Of a stretch of 64,000 bases of DNA, positions 50,566 through 59,360 are shown one piece after another; position 1 is the stretch's first letter, and each line of letters starts with the position of its first letter. Location: assembly GCF_013364275.1 (NCBI RefSeq), contig NZ_CP054932.1, forward strand, positions 6,138,001 through 6,202,000, given 5' to 3'. A program made the translations under genes and the position numbers. The notes under the pieces were generated by a model. The model was given only the letters and a program-made list of their open reading frames with translations. It was not told the origin of the DNA and did not search any database. Source of the stretch: Actinomadura sp. NAK00032. Lineage in GTDB: Bacteria > Actinomycetota > Actinomycetes > Streptosporangiales > Streptosporangiaceae.

Positions 50566-50904
50566 GTGCCACCTCTGGAAGTGACCGCGCGGTCGGACGG
50601 CGGGCGAACCGTCGTCCGGCTGCGCGGGGAACTCGATATCGCCTGCTCCGACGACCTCCGCAGGGGGCTGAACGAGGCCCGCCGCGAGCACGGCGAGCAC
50701 CTCGTCCTCGACCTCGCCGAGCTGGAGTTCATGGACTCGGGCGGCCTGTCGGTCATCGTCGCCTGCTACAAGGCGGCGACCGCCGCCGGCGGCAGCCTCA
50801 CCCTCGCCGGCCCCCGCCCGATCGTCCGCCGCGCCCTGGAGATCACCGGGCTGCACCGCCGGATCCCCGTGACCGAGACCCTGCAGGAGGCCCTCGCCGG
50901 CTGA
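50566..50904 (+). CDS. STAS-domain anti-sigma-factor antagonist (112 aa)
   Basis: SpoIIAA-type STAS domain: RTVVRLRGELDIACSDDLRR, then LVLDLAELEFMDSGGLSVIV with Asp-Ser in the phosphorylatable position (DSGG). It would bind an anti-sigma kinase and free a sigma factor. AGGAGGGG six bases upstream of GTG 50566 fixes the start; an upstream TTG at 50497 would add an unrelated tail. No sigma or anti-sigma gene adjoins it. It is divergent from the AAA gene. Confidence 0.88.
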   Translation: MPPLEVTARSDGGRTVVRLRGELDIACSDDLRRGLNEARREHGEHLVLDLAELEFMDSGGLSVIVACYKAATAAGGSLTLAGPRPIVRRALEITGLHRRIPVTETLQEALAG

Positions 50905-50948
50905 CCGGAGCGCGGGCCCCCGGCGCGGGCCCCAGCGCGGAGGGGCTC

Positions 50949-51722
50949 CTACAGCGGGAGAGCCGTGGGGCGCTTCGGGCCGCGGCCGTCGCCGGACGAG
51001 CGCCCGGTCGCGCGCCGCCCGATCCACGGGACGAGGTAGGTGCGCGCCCATCGGACGTCCTCGCGGCGCATGGTCAGCCAGTCCGCCCGGTCCAGCGGCG
51101 GCCACGGCTCGCGCCAGTCCCCCTCGGCCGGGACGCCGATCGCCCCGGCGACCAGCAGCGCCATGCGGCGGTGCCCCTCCGGCGACAGGTGCAGGCGGTC
51201 CTCGTGCCAGGCGCGGGGGTCGTCGAACGCGCGCAGCGGCCACAGGTCGACGACGTCGCAGCCGCGGCGGTCGGCGATGGCGCGCAGGTGCATGTTGTAG
51301 GTCGCCGCCTTGCCCCGGATCCGGTGGCCCGAGCGCAGGCCGCGGGTGTCGAAGCCGGTGAAGACCACGACCCGGGCGCCGGTGCCGCGCAGCCGGCGGA
51401 CGGCGTCGTCGAACACGACCGCGAGCGCGTCCGGGTCGGCGCCCGGGCGGATCATGTCGTTGCCGCCGGCGCACAGCGTGACGAGGTCCGGGGCGAGGTC
51501 GACGGCGCGCGGCACCTGGTCGTCGACGATCTGCCGGACGAGCTTGCCGCGGACGGCGAGGTTGGCGTAGCGCAGGCCGGGGCTGTGCGCGGCGATGTGC
51601 TCCGCGAGCCGGTCGGCCCAGCCGCGGAACACGTCGTCCTCCCCCGGATAGGGGTCGTTGAGGCCCTCGGTGAAGCTATCGCCGATGGCCACGTACGTCC
51701 GGATCCGCCCCACTTCGCTCAT
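50949..51722 (-). CDS. SGNH/GDSL-family lipase/esterase (257 aa)
   Basis: SGNH hydrolase blocks are present: I with Ser in AIGDSFTEGLNDP, III with GGNDMI, and V with Asp-x-x-His in DRLHLSPEGH. No signal peptide is seen, so a cytoplasmic esterase is likely. The ATG at 51722 lies just before the core; a GTG immediately before it is an alternative. Substrate unknown. Confidence 0.9.
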   Translation of the reverse strand: MSEVGRIRTYVAIGDSFTEGLNDPYPGEDDVFRGWADRLAEHIAAHSPGLRYANLAVRGKLVRQIVDDQVPRAVDLAPDLVTLCAGGNDMIRPGADPDALAVVFDDAVRRLRGTGARVVVFTGFDTRGLRSGHRIRGKAATYNMHLRAIADRRGCDVVDLWPLRAFDDPRAWHEDRLHLSPEGHRRMALLVAGAIGVPAEGDWREPWPPLDRADWLTMRREDVRWARTYLVPWIGRRATGRSSGDGRGPKRPTALPL

Positions 51723-51846
51723 CACAACCCCCAGCACGCATGAACATGGTCGAACACGACCAACAATCATGCATCGTGCATACGACTTACGCGACCGTAA
51801 CCCGGGCGCCCGGACGCCCGCGCCCCCGGCGGGGCGGCGCGGGCGG

Positions 51847-52506
51847 CTAGGTCCAGCTCGGGGAGGTGGAGCCGGGCTGCGGCGCGGGCGCGGCGGCGGG
51901 CGCGCCGCCGGCGTGCACCGTCATGGCGTGCTTGACCAGCGTGATCAGCACCTGCTTGGTGGACTCGCGGCTCCGCGCGTCGCACTGCACGATCGGCACG
52001 TGCGCGCTGATCGACAGCGCCTCGCGGATGTCGTCCACGGCGTACTGGAACTCGCCGTGGAACCCGTTGACGCCCACCACGAACGGCAGGCCGAGCTCCT
52101 CGAAGTAGTCCACCGCGGCGAAGCAGTCCTCCAGCCGGCGGGTGTCGACCAGCACGACGGCGCCGATCGCGCCGCGCACCAGGTCGTCCCACATGAACCA
52201 GAACCGGTGCTGCCCGGGGGTGCCGAACAGGTACAGGATCAGCTCGCTGTCGAGCGACACGCGCCCGAAGTCCATCGCGACCGTGGTGGTCGTCTTGTCC
52301 GGCACGGCCGACAGGTCGTCCACGTCGGCGCTGGCCGCCGTCATCACCGCCTCGGTGGTGAGCGGCATGATCTCCGAGACGGAGCCGACGAACGTGGTCT
52401 TCCCGACGCCGAAGCCGCCACCGACGACGATCTTGACCGAGGTCAGCTCGGCCTCTCCGCCGTGCGGCCCGGGGGGCGGGACCTGGTCAGAGCTTCCGAA
52501 GGCCAC
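51847..52506 (-). CDS. cvnD: Conservon GTPase, CvnD type (219 aa)
   Basis: Small Ras-like GTPase with G1 GGGFGVGKTT, G3 FGTPGQHRF and a modified G4 (VVGVNGFHG in place of NKxD). It ends a four-gene conservon (CvnA-B-C-D) that in Streptomyces controls development or signalling. It starts with GTG 52506, overlapping the DUF742 gene by 20 bp. The Ala/Pro-rich C-terminal tail (GGAPAAAPAPQPG) is additional. Confidence 0.93.
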   Translation of the reverse strand: MAFGSSDQVPPPGPHGGEAELTSVKIVVGGGFGVGKTTFVGSVSEIMPLTTEAVMTAASADVDDLSAVPDKTTTTVAMDFGRVSLDSELILYLFGTPGQHRFWFMWDDLVRGAIGAVVLVDTRRLEDCFAAVDYFEELGLPFVVGVNGFHGEFQYAVDDIREALSISAHVPIVQCDARSRESTKQVLITLVKHAMTVHAGGAPAAAPAPQPGSTSPSWT

Positions 52507-52945
52507 TGAGCACCCTTTCTAGCAAGCGGATGTCCGGCTGTCCGCCGGCGGTGGTTGCGGGCTGCGACTGGTGCAGCCGCAGCAGGCCCTCGACGGCCAT
52601 GTCGGCGACGAGCACGCGCGCCACCCCGAGCGGCAGGCGCAGCAGCGCGGACACCTCGGCCACCGAGCGGGCGGACCGGCACAGATCCATGATCGCCCGG
52701 TACTCCGGGGTCAGCACGGCCACGTCCCGGGGCGGGTAGGGCGCCGCGGTGACCAGCGCCTCGATGGCCAGGTCGTAGCGCGGCTTCGTGCGCCCCCCGG
52801 TGACCGCGTAGGGGCGCACCAGCGAACTGGCCTCGCTCTCCTCCCGCTCGGGCGGGCGGCCCGGTGCCCGGCCCTGGTCACCGGGCCAGCGTCCGGAGCC
52901 GCCCGGGCCGCCGGGGGCGCCTCCGTAGTGACTGCCTCGATCCAT
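52487..52945 (-). CDS. cvnC: DUF742 protein of a conservon, CvnC type (152 aa)
   Basis: DUF742 with the signature SLVRPYAVTGGRTKPRYDLAIE, then helices up to SVAEVSALLRLPLGVARVLV, with a Gly/Pro-rich N-terminus. DUF742 proteins are winged-helix-like partners of the roadblock and GTPase components. ATG at 52945, 30 bp after the roadblock gene; overlaps the GTPase gene by 20 bp. Confidence 0.93.
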   Translation of the reverse strand: MDRGSHYGGAPGGPGGSGRWPGDQGRAPGRPPEREESEASSLVRPYAVTGGRTKPRYDLAIEALVTAAPYPPRDVAVLTPEYRAIMDLCRSARSVAEVSALLRLPLGVARVLVADMAVEGLLRLHQSQPATTAGGQPDIRLLERVLSGLRKL

Positions 52946-52975
52946 GTCGCCGACCTCCGTCAGAGTCAGTCACGA

Positions 52976-53425
52976 TCAATAGCGGGCGGGGCCTGCGCCC
53001 ATCTCGGTCACGGACGGCCCGGCGTACGGCGGCTGCTGCTCCTGGGTGCGCAGCGCCGGGGTCAGCGCCCGGCCCACCCGCTCGACGAGCAGCGTCATCT
53101 CGTAGGCGACCAGCCCGAGGTCGCAGTCCGGGGCGGCCAGCACCGCGAACACCGACCCGTTCGTGATGGACATGACGAACAGCAGCCCGCGGTCCATCTC
53201 GACGACGGTCTGGTTCACCCCGCCCGCGTCGAAGATCTTCGCCGCGCCCTGGGTCAGGCTCATCAGCCCCGAGGCGATCGCCGACAGCTGGTCGGCGCGC
53301 TCCGGCGGGAACCCCGACGAGTACGCCATCGGCAGTCCGTCGGAGGAGACCACGACGGCGTGCGCGACCTTCGCGACACGGTCGGCGAAGTTCGTCACCA
53401 ACCAGTTGAGATCCTGCCCGCTCAC
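52976..53425 (-). CDS. cvnB: Roadblock/LC7-domain protein, CvnB type (149 aa)
   Basis: Roadblock/LC7 domain: LNWLVTNFADRVAKVAHAVV, VSSDGLPMAYSSGF, then the DAGGVNQTVVEMDRGLLFVM region, and a Pro-rich tail. The GTG at 53425 overlaps the stop of the histidine-kinase gene (GTGA). Roadblock proteins act as regulators of the small GTPase. Confidence 0.94.
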   Translation of the reverse strand: MSGQDLNWLVTNFADRVAKVAHAVVVSSDGLPMAYSSGFPPERADQLSAIASGLMSLTQGAAKIFDAGGVNQTVVEMDRGLLFVMSITNGSVFAVLAAPDCDLGLVAYEMTLLVERVGRALTPALRTQEQQPPYAGPSVTEMGAGPARY

Positions 53426-56400
53426 CGCGTGCCTCCTGTCTCGCCGTCACCCTGTGACGGCGCCTCACCTGAAGTTCCTGTGCCTCGAGCCTCGTTGCGT
53501 CCCCGGTGGACGCCGCGCTGCAGGCTCGCGAAACGGCTGCGTACGACGTCGGCCGACTGGCCGGCCGCCTGCTGGCCCGGGACCTGCGGTCCCTGCGGCG
53601 CCGGGGGCTGCTGCCCCTGGACGGGCTGCCCCTGGCCGAGCCCGGTCGGCAGCGGCGCCGTCGGCGGTACCGCCGGCGGCTGAGCGGCGCCCGCCGGCTG
53701 CGCGGCCCCCGCGGGGGTGCGGCCGACCGCGCCGGGCACGCGGTTCTTGCCGGGCACCCGCTTCGGGAGCCCCACGTTCGTGCGGGACGTCGCCACCGGC
53801 CGCCGGGCGGCCTCGGCGGCGCGGAACCCCGCGTCCGCGGGCGATTCCCAACCCTTCACCGGATCCTCCCCGGACGGTCCTCCGGACCTGCGCTGGAACC
53901 ATTCGGACTGCATCGCGTCGAAGATCGGCGACCGCTCGGGCATGCGCGGCGGCCCCTTCGGCTCGGCCGGCGCGGGCGGCGGCGGCGCGTGCTGCGCCGC
54001 GGGGGCCCGCATGGCCGGCTCGGGCGCGGGCGGTTCGGGCGCGTACTCCTCCACCGGGGCCGGCGCGGCGCCGTCGGAGTAGGCGTAGCCGTCGGCCGCG
54101 GGGAGGGACTCGACCGGGAGCGGCCCGGTCTCCCACGGGATCTGCCGCGCGGAGCGGGGCTCCGGCACCGCCGGCTGCGCCTCCGGCACGACGGACTGGG
54201 GGCCGGTGCGGCCGCCCGGCCGGTAGCCGTTGCTCCCGGCGGCGCCGGGGGCGGGGGCGGGGGGCTCCGGCGGGCGCTCGGCGCGCGGCTGGAACAGCCC
54301 GTTCGGGGCGCCGTCGTCGGACGGGCGGTCGGGCAGGTTCGCGCCCGGCTCGCGGACGGGCAGCTCGCCCGGCCGGCGCGGCGGCTGCCGGTCGCCGGGC
54401 TGGTACGGGTCGTCCGCCGGCGGGCGCGCCTCCTGCGCCCGGAGCCGGTCGCGCGGCGTGCGCCGCTCGATGGGCGGCACGGTCGGCTGCGCGTCGGTGC
54501 CGGAGAAGCCGCCGCCGACGGGGATCGGGCCGGTCTCGCCGATGACGGGCTGGGCGTCGGTGCCGCCGCGCAGCGACCGCAGCGGCCCGGTGCCGCCGGC
54601 CATGGGGTGGCCGCCGGTCCCGCCGGCCGTCGGGGCGCCCATCGGCGTTCCGGCCGGCCCGTAGCCGTCCTGCCGGAACGCGCCGCCCGCCGCGCCGGGC
54701 CGGTCGGCGGCCGTCGCGGTGAGCGGGGAGAGCTGCCCGTGCGAGCCGGCCTCGCGGGGCGCGAGCCCGCGGGCGCCGATGCCGCCGGACTCGCCGGCGC
54801 TGATCGCGGCGTCCGGCAGCACGACGAACGCGGTGAGCCCGCCGCCCTGGGCGGCGCGCAGCTCGACCCGGATGCCGTGCCGGACGGCCAGGCGGCCGAC
54901 CACGAACAGGCCCATGCGGCGGGCCGCGGAGAAGTCGATGACCGGCGGGTTCGCGAGCCGCCAGTTGGCCTGCTCCAGCTCCTCGGGCGACATGCCCACG
55001 CCGTTGTCGGTGATCTGCAGCATGCAGCCGCCGCCGCTGAGCATCTGCCCGGAGACGGTGACCTTGGTGTGCTCGGAGGAGAACGCGGTGGCGTTCTCCA
55101 CCAGCTCGGCCAGCAGGTGGACGAGGTCGTTGACGACGGGGCCGGTGACCGCCATGTCGCCTTGAACCCGCAGCGCGACCCGTTCGTACTGCTCCACCTC
55201 GGACAGCGACGCGCGGACGACGTCGATGAGCGGGACGGGCTTGTTCCAGCGCCGCACCTGCTCCTGGCCGCCGAGGACGAGGAGGTTCTCCGAGTTGCGC
55301 CGCATGCGGGTGGCCAGGTGGTCCAGCCGGAACAGGTTGGAGAGCTGCTCCTCGTCGCGCTCGCTCTGCTCCAGCTCCTCGATCAGCCGCAGCTGCCGCT
55401 CGATGAGCGACTGGCTGCGCCGGGAGAGGTTGACGAACATCGCGTTGATGTTGCCGCGCAGGACGGCCTCGTCGGCCGCGAGCCGGACCGCCTCGCGGTG
55501 GACCTCGTCGAAGGCGCGCGCGACCTGGCCGATCTCGTCGGTGGAGTCGATGTCGATCGGCTCGACCTCGATGCCGCCGGCGGCGGCCTCCGGGTCGCGC
55601 AGCCGGTCGACCAGCCCGGGCAGCCGGGTGCTGGCGACGTCGAGCGCGCCGACCTGCAGCCGGCGCAGCGGCCGCACCAGCGACCGCGCCATCACGACCG
55701 TGATCAGCAGCACGATGGCCAGCAGCACGGCGATGATGACCGCGTCGCGGATCGAGGCCGTCTGGGCCGCGGCGCCCTTGTCGTCACTGCGGGCCTTGAT
55801 GTCGCTCGCCAGCCGCTGCTCGACCTCGCGCATCTTGTCGATCATGCTGGTCATCGAATCGCGGAGCAGCTTGGGCGAGCGGGCGGTGCCGAGCGAGCGC
55901 GACAGCGGCCCGCCGGAGGCGGCGACGCCGGAGATGACGCGCTGCCGCAGCAGCCGGCCCTGGTCGATCTTGGTGCCGACCACGGTGTCCTCGTACAGCT
56001 GGACCTGCTCCAGGGTCGCGGAGTCGCGGAAGGCGGCGAGCTCGCTGTCCTCCTGCGCGCGCGCCGCTCGGAGCTCGTTCAGCTCGTCGGCCGCCAGCTG
56101 CCGCGACCGCGCGCCGACGAGCAGCAGGGCCCGCTCGCGGGAGACCGCCTCCTTGGCGCGGGCGAGGGCGCCGAGGGCACGGCTCGACTCCGCGAGCCGG
56201 CCGTCGGCGGCGTTCTGCGAGATACCGTCGAGGATCGCGATCAGCTCGTTGGTCGCCTCGGTGTACTTCTGCAGCACGATGAACGCCGGGACCTTGGTGC
56301 CCACCACCAGGGAGCGCAGGGCGGTGATCCCGTCCAGCCGGCTGAGCACCGCGCGGGCGTCGCGGACGGCCTCCGCGCCGTAGGACCCGTCGATGGCGTT

Positions 56401-56793
56401 CGCGGCCGACCGCACCGGCGCCACCTGCGCGTCGGTCCGCCGCTCCTGGGCCTGCAGCTCCGGCAGGAGCCCGCCGGAGCGGCCCGAGGCGCTGTACTCG
56501 ACGGCCATGTCGCGCTCGGCCGTGAAGTCCTGCACGAACCGGGTGATCCCCTCGCCCAGCTCGGCCATCTGCTCGACCCGCCCGTACGCCTCCGCCTCGC
56601 TGAGGGAGCTGGAGATGCGCACCCCGGCGAGCACGACGGCGGCGACCGTCGGAACCAGGACCAGCACGATCAGCCGCTGTGGCACACGCCAGTTCCGCAG
56701 GCTCAGCCTGCTGCCTGACCGTGTCGAACGGTCCGACTGAACCTCGACGTTACCTGGTCGAGGACCGTCGCGACCTTCGTCGCTTGGTTGCAT
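53422..56793 (-). CDS. cvnA: Conservon sensor kinase, CvnA type (1123 aa)
   Basis: Membrane sensor: helix at ~residues 40-58 (RLIVLVLVPTVAAVVLAGVR), a nitrate-sensor-like extracellular helical region, second helix ~350-370 (AVIIAVLLAIVLLITVVM), HAMP, coiled coil, then a degenerate kinase core with LFRLDHLATRMRRNSENLLV and the ATPase N box ELVENATAF and G1 ITDNGVGMS. Residues ~720-1123 are a long Gly/Pro/Ala-rich disordered tail typical of Cvn kinases. It heads the conservon. Upstream, 56794-57546 contains two operator-like inverted repeats. Confidence 0.92.
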   Translation of the reverse strand: MQPSDEGRDGPRPGNVEVQSDRSTRSGSRLSLRNWRVPQRLIVLVLVPTVAAVVLAGVRISSSLSEAEAYGRVEQMAELGEGITRFVQDFTAERDMAVEYSASGRSGGLLPELQAQERRTDAQVAPVRSAANAIDGSYGAEAVRDARAVLSRLDGITALRSLVVGTKVPAFIVLQKYTEATNELIAILDGISQNAADGRLAESSRALGALARAKEAVSRERALLLVGARSRQLAADELNELRAARAQEDSELAAFRDSATLEQVQLYEDTVVGTKIDQGRLLRQRVISGVAASGGPLSRSLGTARSPKLLRDSMTSMIDKMREVEQRLASDIKARSDDKGAAAQTASIRDAVIIAVLLAIVLLITVVMARSLVRPLRRLQVGALDVASTRLPGLVDRLRDPEAAAGGIEVEPIDIDSTDEIGQVARAFDEVHREAVRLAADEAVLRGNINAMFVNLSRRSQSLIERQLRLIEELEQSERDEEQLSNLFRLDHLATRMRRNSENLLVLGGQEQVRRWNKPVPLIDVVRASLSEVEQYERVALRVQGDMAVTGPVVNDLVHLLAELVENATAFSSEHTKVTVSGQMLSGGGCMLQITDNGVGMSPEELEQANWRLANPPVIDFSAARRMGLFVVGRLAVRHGIRVELRAAQGGGLTAFVVLPDAAISAGESGGIGARGLAPREAGSHGQLSPLTATAADRPGAAGGAFRQDGYGPAGTPMGAPTAGGTGGHPMAGGTGPLRSLRGGTDAQPVIGETGPIPVGGGFSGTDAQPTVPPIERRTPRDRLRAQEARPPADDPYQPGDRQPPRRPGELPVREPGANLPDRPSDDGAPNGLFQPRAERPPEPPAPAPGAAGSNGYRPGGRTGPQSVVPEAQPAVPEPRSARQIPWETGPLPVESLPAADGYAYSDGAAPAPVEEYAPEPPAPEPAMRAPAAQHAPPPPAPAEPKGPPRMPERSPIFDAMQSEWFQRRSGGPSGEDPVKGWESPADAGFRAAEAARRPVATSRTNVGLPKRVPGKNRVPGAVGRTPAGAAQPAGAAQPPAVPPTAPLPTGLGQGQPVQGQQPPAPQGPQVPGQQAAGQSADVVRSRFASLQRGVHRGRNEARGTGTSGEAPSQGDGETGGTR

Positions 56794-56922
56794 CCGCCGC
56801 TAACACCCTCTCCACACGATGTCGCACTCTCCGTGGCCTCATAGGCGCGCAGGGTTAAAGCGACCTCACCTCCACCCTCGGCGCACGACATTGCAGCACA
56901 TTCCCGGATAGGCCGCAAAGGA

Positions 56923-56950
56923 CCATAGGTCAGTGGTTATAGACCAATGG
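56923..56950. promoter_or_regulatory. Inverted repeat CCATAGGTC-N10-GACCAATGG upstream of cvnA
   Basis: Arms of 9 bp with one mismatch, spaced by 10 bp, located 130-157 bp upstream of the cvnA start. It could be an operator for the conservon. The region is less GC-rich than its neighbourhood, as expected for a promoter area. Confidence 0.4.
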
Positions 56951-57025
56951 AGCGATCGTGACTTTATGCCCGTATGTCCGGTTTCCTGAGCATGGACGAT
57001 CACGGAGGGTGGTGGAGCGTACCGC

Positions 57026-57052
57026 GATGTTACGATCACGTATCGTCACATC
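57026..57052. promoter_or_regulatory. Inverted repeat GATGTTACGAT-CACGT-ATCGTCACATC
   Basis: 11-bp arms with one mismatch and a 5-bp spacer, in the 750-bp gap between cvnA and the mandelate/benzoylformate-like operon. Its length and symmetry suit a dimeric regulator. Which side it serves is unclear. Confidence 0.45.
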
Positions 57053-57325
57053 GGCTGATGACTCCATTCCTTTCGGTGAACGGAAGGCGAAAGTACATCG
57101 CAACCGTACCGTGACCAGTCACTCTCCGAATTGGAATGGCGCTGGATTGTCACCGGCGGTGCGGAATCCGGCCCTCCGGGAATGCCCGGGCGACTTCGGC
57201 GCGCCATTGGACGCCATATTCGACAGCGCGGGAACCCGCAGCCCGCCGGGGTTCCGGGCGTCCCGGCGGCCGCGGCCGGGACGTCCGCCGGGGGGCGGCG
57301 ACGGCTCGACCAGGGGACCCTTCCC

Positions 57326-57349
57326 GGCTCCCGGCGGCCGCCGGGAGCC
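57326..57349. repeat. Perfect 24-bp palindrome GGCTCCCGGCGG/CCGCCGGGAGCC
   Basis: Perfect palindrome without a loop, 120 bp before the promoter of the ABC operon. A hairpin or protein-binding site is possible. No T tract follows, so a terminator is unlikely. The rest of 57053-57445 holds no gene I can support. Confidence 0.5.
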
Positions 57350-57445
57350 GCCCGAACGCGCCCGCCAGGACACAAGAAAGTCACGCAATTCGGAGCTAAA
57401 CCACTCAAGTCGCACACTTCGCGATACCCTCCCTCGAACGTGATC

Positions 57446-57474
57446 TTCAGGCGTGGCGGTGCGGTGGCTACAGT
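57446..57474 (+). promoter_or_regulatory. Promoter TTCAGG-N17-TACAGT for the ABC/decarboxylase operon
   Basis: A -35 TTCAGG and -10 TACAGT with an ideal 17-bp spacer. The start point near 57481 gives a ~65-nt leader to the first gene, with AAGGAG at its end. Confidence 0.6.
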
Positions 57475-57546
57475 CGTTCCCCTGGCTCGCAAGGCCCGAC
57501 CGACGGCCCCGCCGAAGCAACTTCCCCCGCGAGTTAAGGAGTGCCC

Positions 57547-58530
57547 ATGCGGCAATCCCTCCGTCTTTCAGCACTGGTCGGTGCCTTCGCCCTGGTCCTG
57601 TCCGCCGCGGCGGGCTGCGGCGACTCCGACGACTCCGCCTCGGGCGGGCAGGGTCTGGAGAAGGACACGATGACGGTGGCGGCCCTCCCGCTGGCCGACA
57701 ACGTGGCGGTCTACATCGCCCAGAAGCAGAAGCTGTTCGAGGCCGAGGGCCTCAAGGTCGAGATCAAGCCCGTCCAGCAGAGCACCCAGGCCATCCCGGC
57801 GCTGATCAAGGGCGACGTGAACGTCATCGCCGGCGCCAACTACGTGTCGTTCCTGCAGGCCAACGAGAAGGGCACACTCAAGCTGAGCGTGGTGGCCGAG
57901 GGCGCGACGCTGGCCTCGCACACGTTCGACCTGCTGGTCAAGTCCGACTCCAAGATCAAGACCCCCAAGGACCTGGAGGGCAAGAAGGTCGCGGTCAACA
58001 TCCTCAACAACATCCAGTCGCTGACGCTGGACGCGATCCTGAAGGCCAACAACGTCGACGCCTCCAAGATCAAGTACGTCCAGGTGCCCTTCCCGCAGAT
58101 GGCCACCGCCCTGCAGAAGGGCCAGGTCGACGCGATCCACGCCGTCGAGCCGTTCACCTCCGACACCGAGAAGAAGCTCGGCGCGCGGGTGGCCGTCGAC
58201 GGCGGCGCCGAGCCGGTGACCGACCTGCCGATCAGCGGCTACGTCAGCACGCAGGAGTTCACCCAGAAGAACCCGAAGACGGCCGCGGCGTTCCAGCGGG
58301 CCATCATCAAGGCGCAGAAGCTCGCCACCGGCGACCGCAAGGTCGTCGAGCAGGCGCTGCCCACCTACACCAAGATCGACGCGAAGGTCGCCGGCGTCAT
58401 CACGCTGCCGGGCTACCCGACCTCGCTGAACACCACCCGCATGCAGCGGACCGTGGACCTCATGCTGACGGCGGGCCTGCTCAAGCAGAAGCCCGACATG
58501 AAGTCCGTCCTGTTCCAGCCGACGTCCTGA
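57547..58530 (+). CDS. ABC transporter substrate-binding lipoprotein, SsuA/NMT1-like (327 aa)
   Basis: Signal peptide with lipobox LSAAAGC (Cys ~24), then an NMT1/SsuA-like fold: MTVAALPLADNVAVYIAQKQ, LFEAEGLKVEIKPVQ, DLEGKKVAVN, HAVEPF. This family binds sulfonates, nitrate, thiamine precursors or aromatic acids. ATG 57547 is preferred over GTG 57541 by distance to AAGGAG. It shares extensive similarity with the second binding protein (61842-62828), and both flank a benzoylformate decarboxylase, suggesting an aromatic 2-oxo or 2-hydroxy acid. Confidence 0.88.
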   Translation: MRQSLRLSALVGAFALVLSAAAGCGDSDDSASGGQGLEKDTMTVAALPLADNVAVYIAQKQKLFEAEGLKVEIKPVQQSTQAIPALIKGDVNVIAGANYVSFLQANEKGTLKLSVVAEGATLASHTFDLLVKSDSKIKTPKDLEGKKVAVNILNNIQSLTLDAILKANNVDASKIKYVQVPFPQMATALQKGQVDAIHAVEPFTSDTEKKLGARVAVDGGAEPVTDLPISGYVSTQEFTQKNPKTAAAFQRAIIKAQKLATGDRKVVEQALPTYTKIDAKVAGVITLPGYPTSLNTTRMQRTVDLMLTAGLLKQKPDMKSVLFQPTS

Positions 58531-58550
58531 CGGCGAGCACTGATTCCCCC

Positions 58551-59360
58551 ATGGCACACCAGACGACGCCACCCCGTGGCCTCTCGCGTCCCGGCAAGTG
58601 GGCGCGGGGGGCCGCCGGGGTGGCGGTCCTGTTCCTGGCGAGCGAGCTGCTCGGCAGAGCCGGGATTGTGGACCGTTCCTATCTGCCGCCCGCCTCCAGC
58701 GTGACCGCGCGCGCGGTCGAGCTGTTCGGCGACTCCGACTTCCTGTTCAACGTGCGCGTCACGCTCACCGCGTGGGCGCTCGGCATGCTGATCGCGATCG
58801 CCATCGCGGTGCCGCTCGGGCTGCTGCTCGGCAGCGTCCCCGCGGTGAACACCGCGGTCCGGGCGATCGTGGAGTTCCTGCGGCCGATCCCGTCGGTCGC
58901 GCTCATCCCGCTGGCCGGGCTGCTGCTCGGCTCCGGCCTCAGCATGGAGGTGCCGCTGATCGTCTACGCGTCCAGCTGGCCGATCCTGTTCAACACCATG
59001 TACGGCCTGCACGACGTCGACCCCACGGCGAAGGAGACGCTGCGCACCTTCGGATTCAGCCGCTGGCAGGTGCTGCTGAAGGTCTCGCTGCCGAGCGCCG
59101 CCCCGTTCATCGCGACCGGCGTGCGGCTCGCCGCGGCGATCGCGCTGATCCTCGCCGTCAGCACCGAGATCCTCTCCGGTTTCGGCGACGGCCTCGGCAT
59201 GTTCATCGCGCAGGCCGGCACCGTGCCGGACGGAAACACCGACGTGCTCGCCGGCACCATCTGGGCCGGCTCCATCGGACTGATCATCAATATGGTGCTG
59301 GTGCAGGCCGAGAACCGCGCGTTCCGGTGGCACAAGGCGCAGAGGAGTGGTGCATCGTGA
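58551..59360 (+). CDS. ABC transporter permease 1 of set A (269 aa)
   Basis: SsuC/TauC-type BPD_transp_1 permease with six hydrophobic segments and the EAA-type loop DPTAKETLRTFGFSRWQVLL, preceded by VVEFLRPIPSVALIPLAGLL (written here VEFLRPIPSVAL). Its stop overlaps the GTG of the second permease (GTGA). It is strongly similar to the permease at 62825-63601. Confidence 0.9.
   Translation: MAHQTTPPRGLSRPGKWARGAAGVAVLFLASELLGRAGIVDRSYLPPASSVTARAVELFGDSDFLFNVRVTLTAWALGMLIAIAIAVPLGLLLGSVPAVNTAVRAIVEFLRPIPSVALIPLAGLLLGSGLSMEVPLIVYASSWPILFNTMYGLHDVDPTAKETLRTFGFSRWQVLLKVSLPSAAPFIATGVRLAAAIALILAVSTEILSGFGDGLGMFIAQAGTVPDGNTDVLAGTIWAGSIGLIINMVLVQAENRAFRWHKAQRSGAS

Noticed and set aside
57326-57349. 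Transcription terminator at the 24-bp palindrome
   Set aside because: Perfect palindrome without loop or T-tract and no gene ending near it.
57046-57574. Small proteins in the cvnA/decarboxylase gap (several 150-170 codon frames)
   Set aside because: No ribosome sites or protein-like composition; the region contains operators and a promoter.
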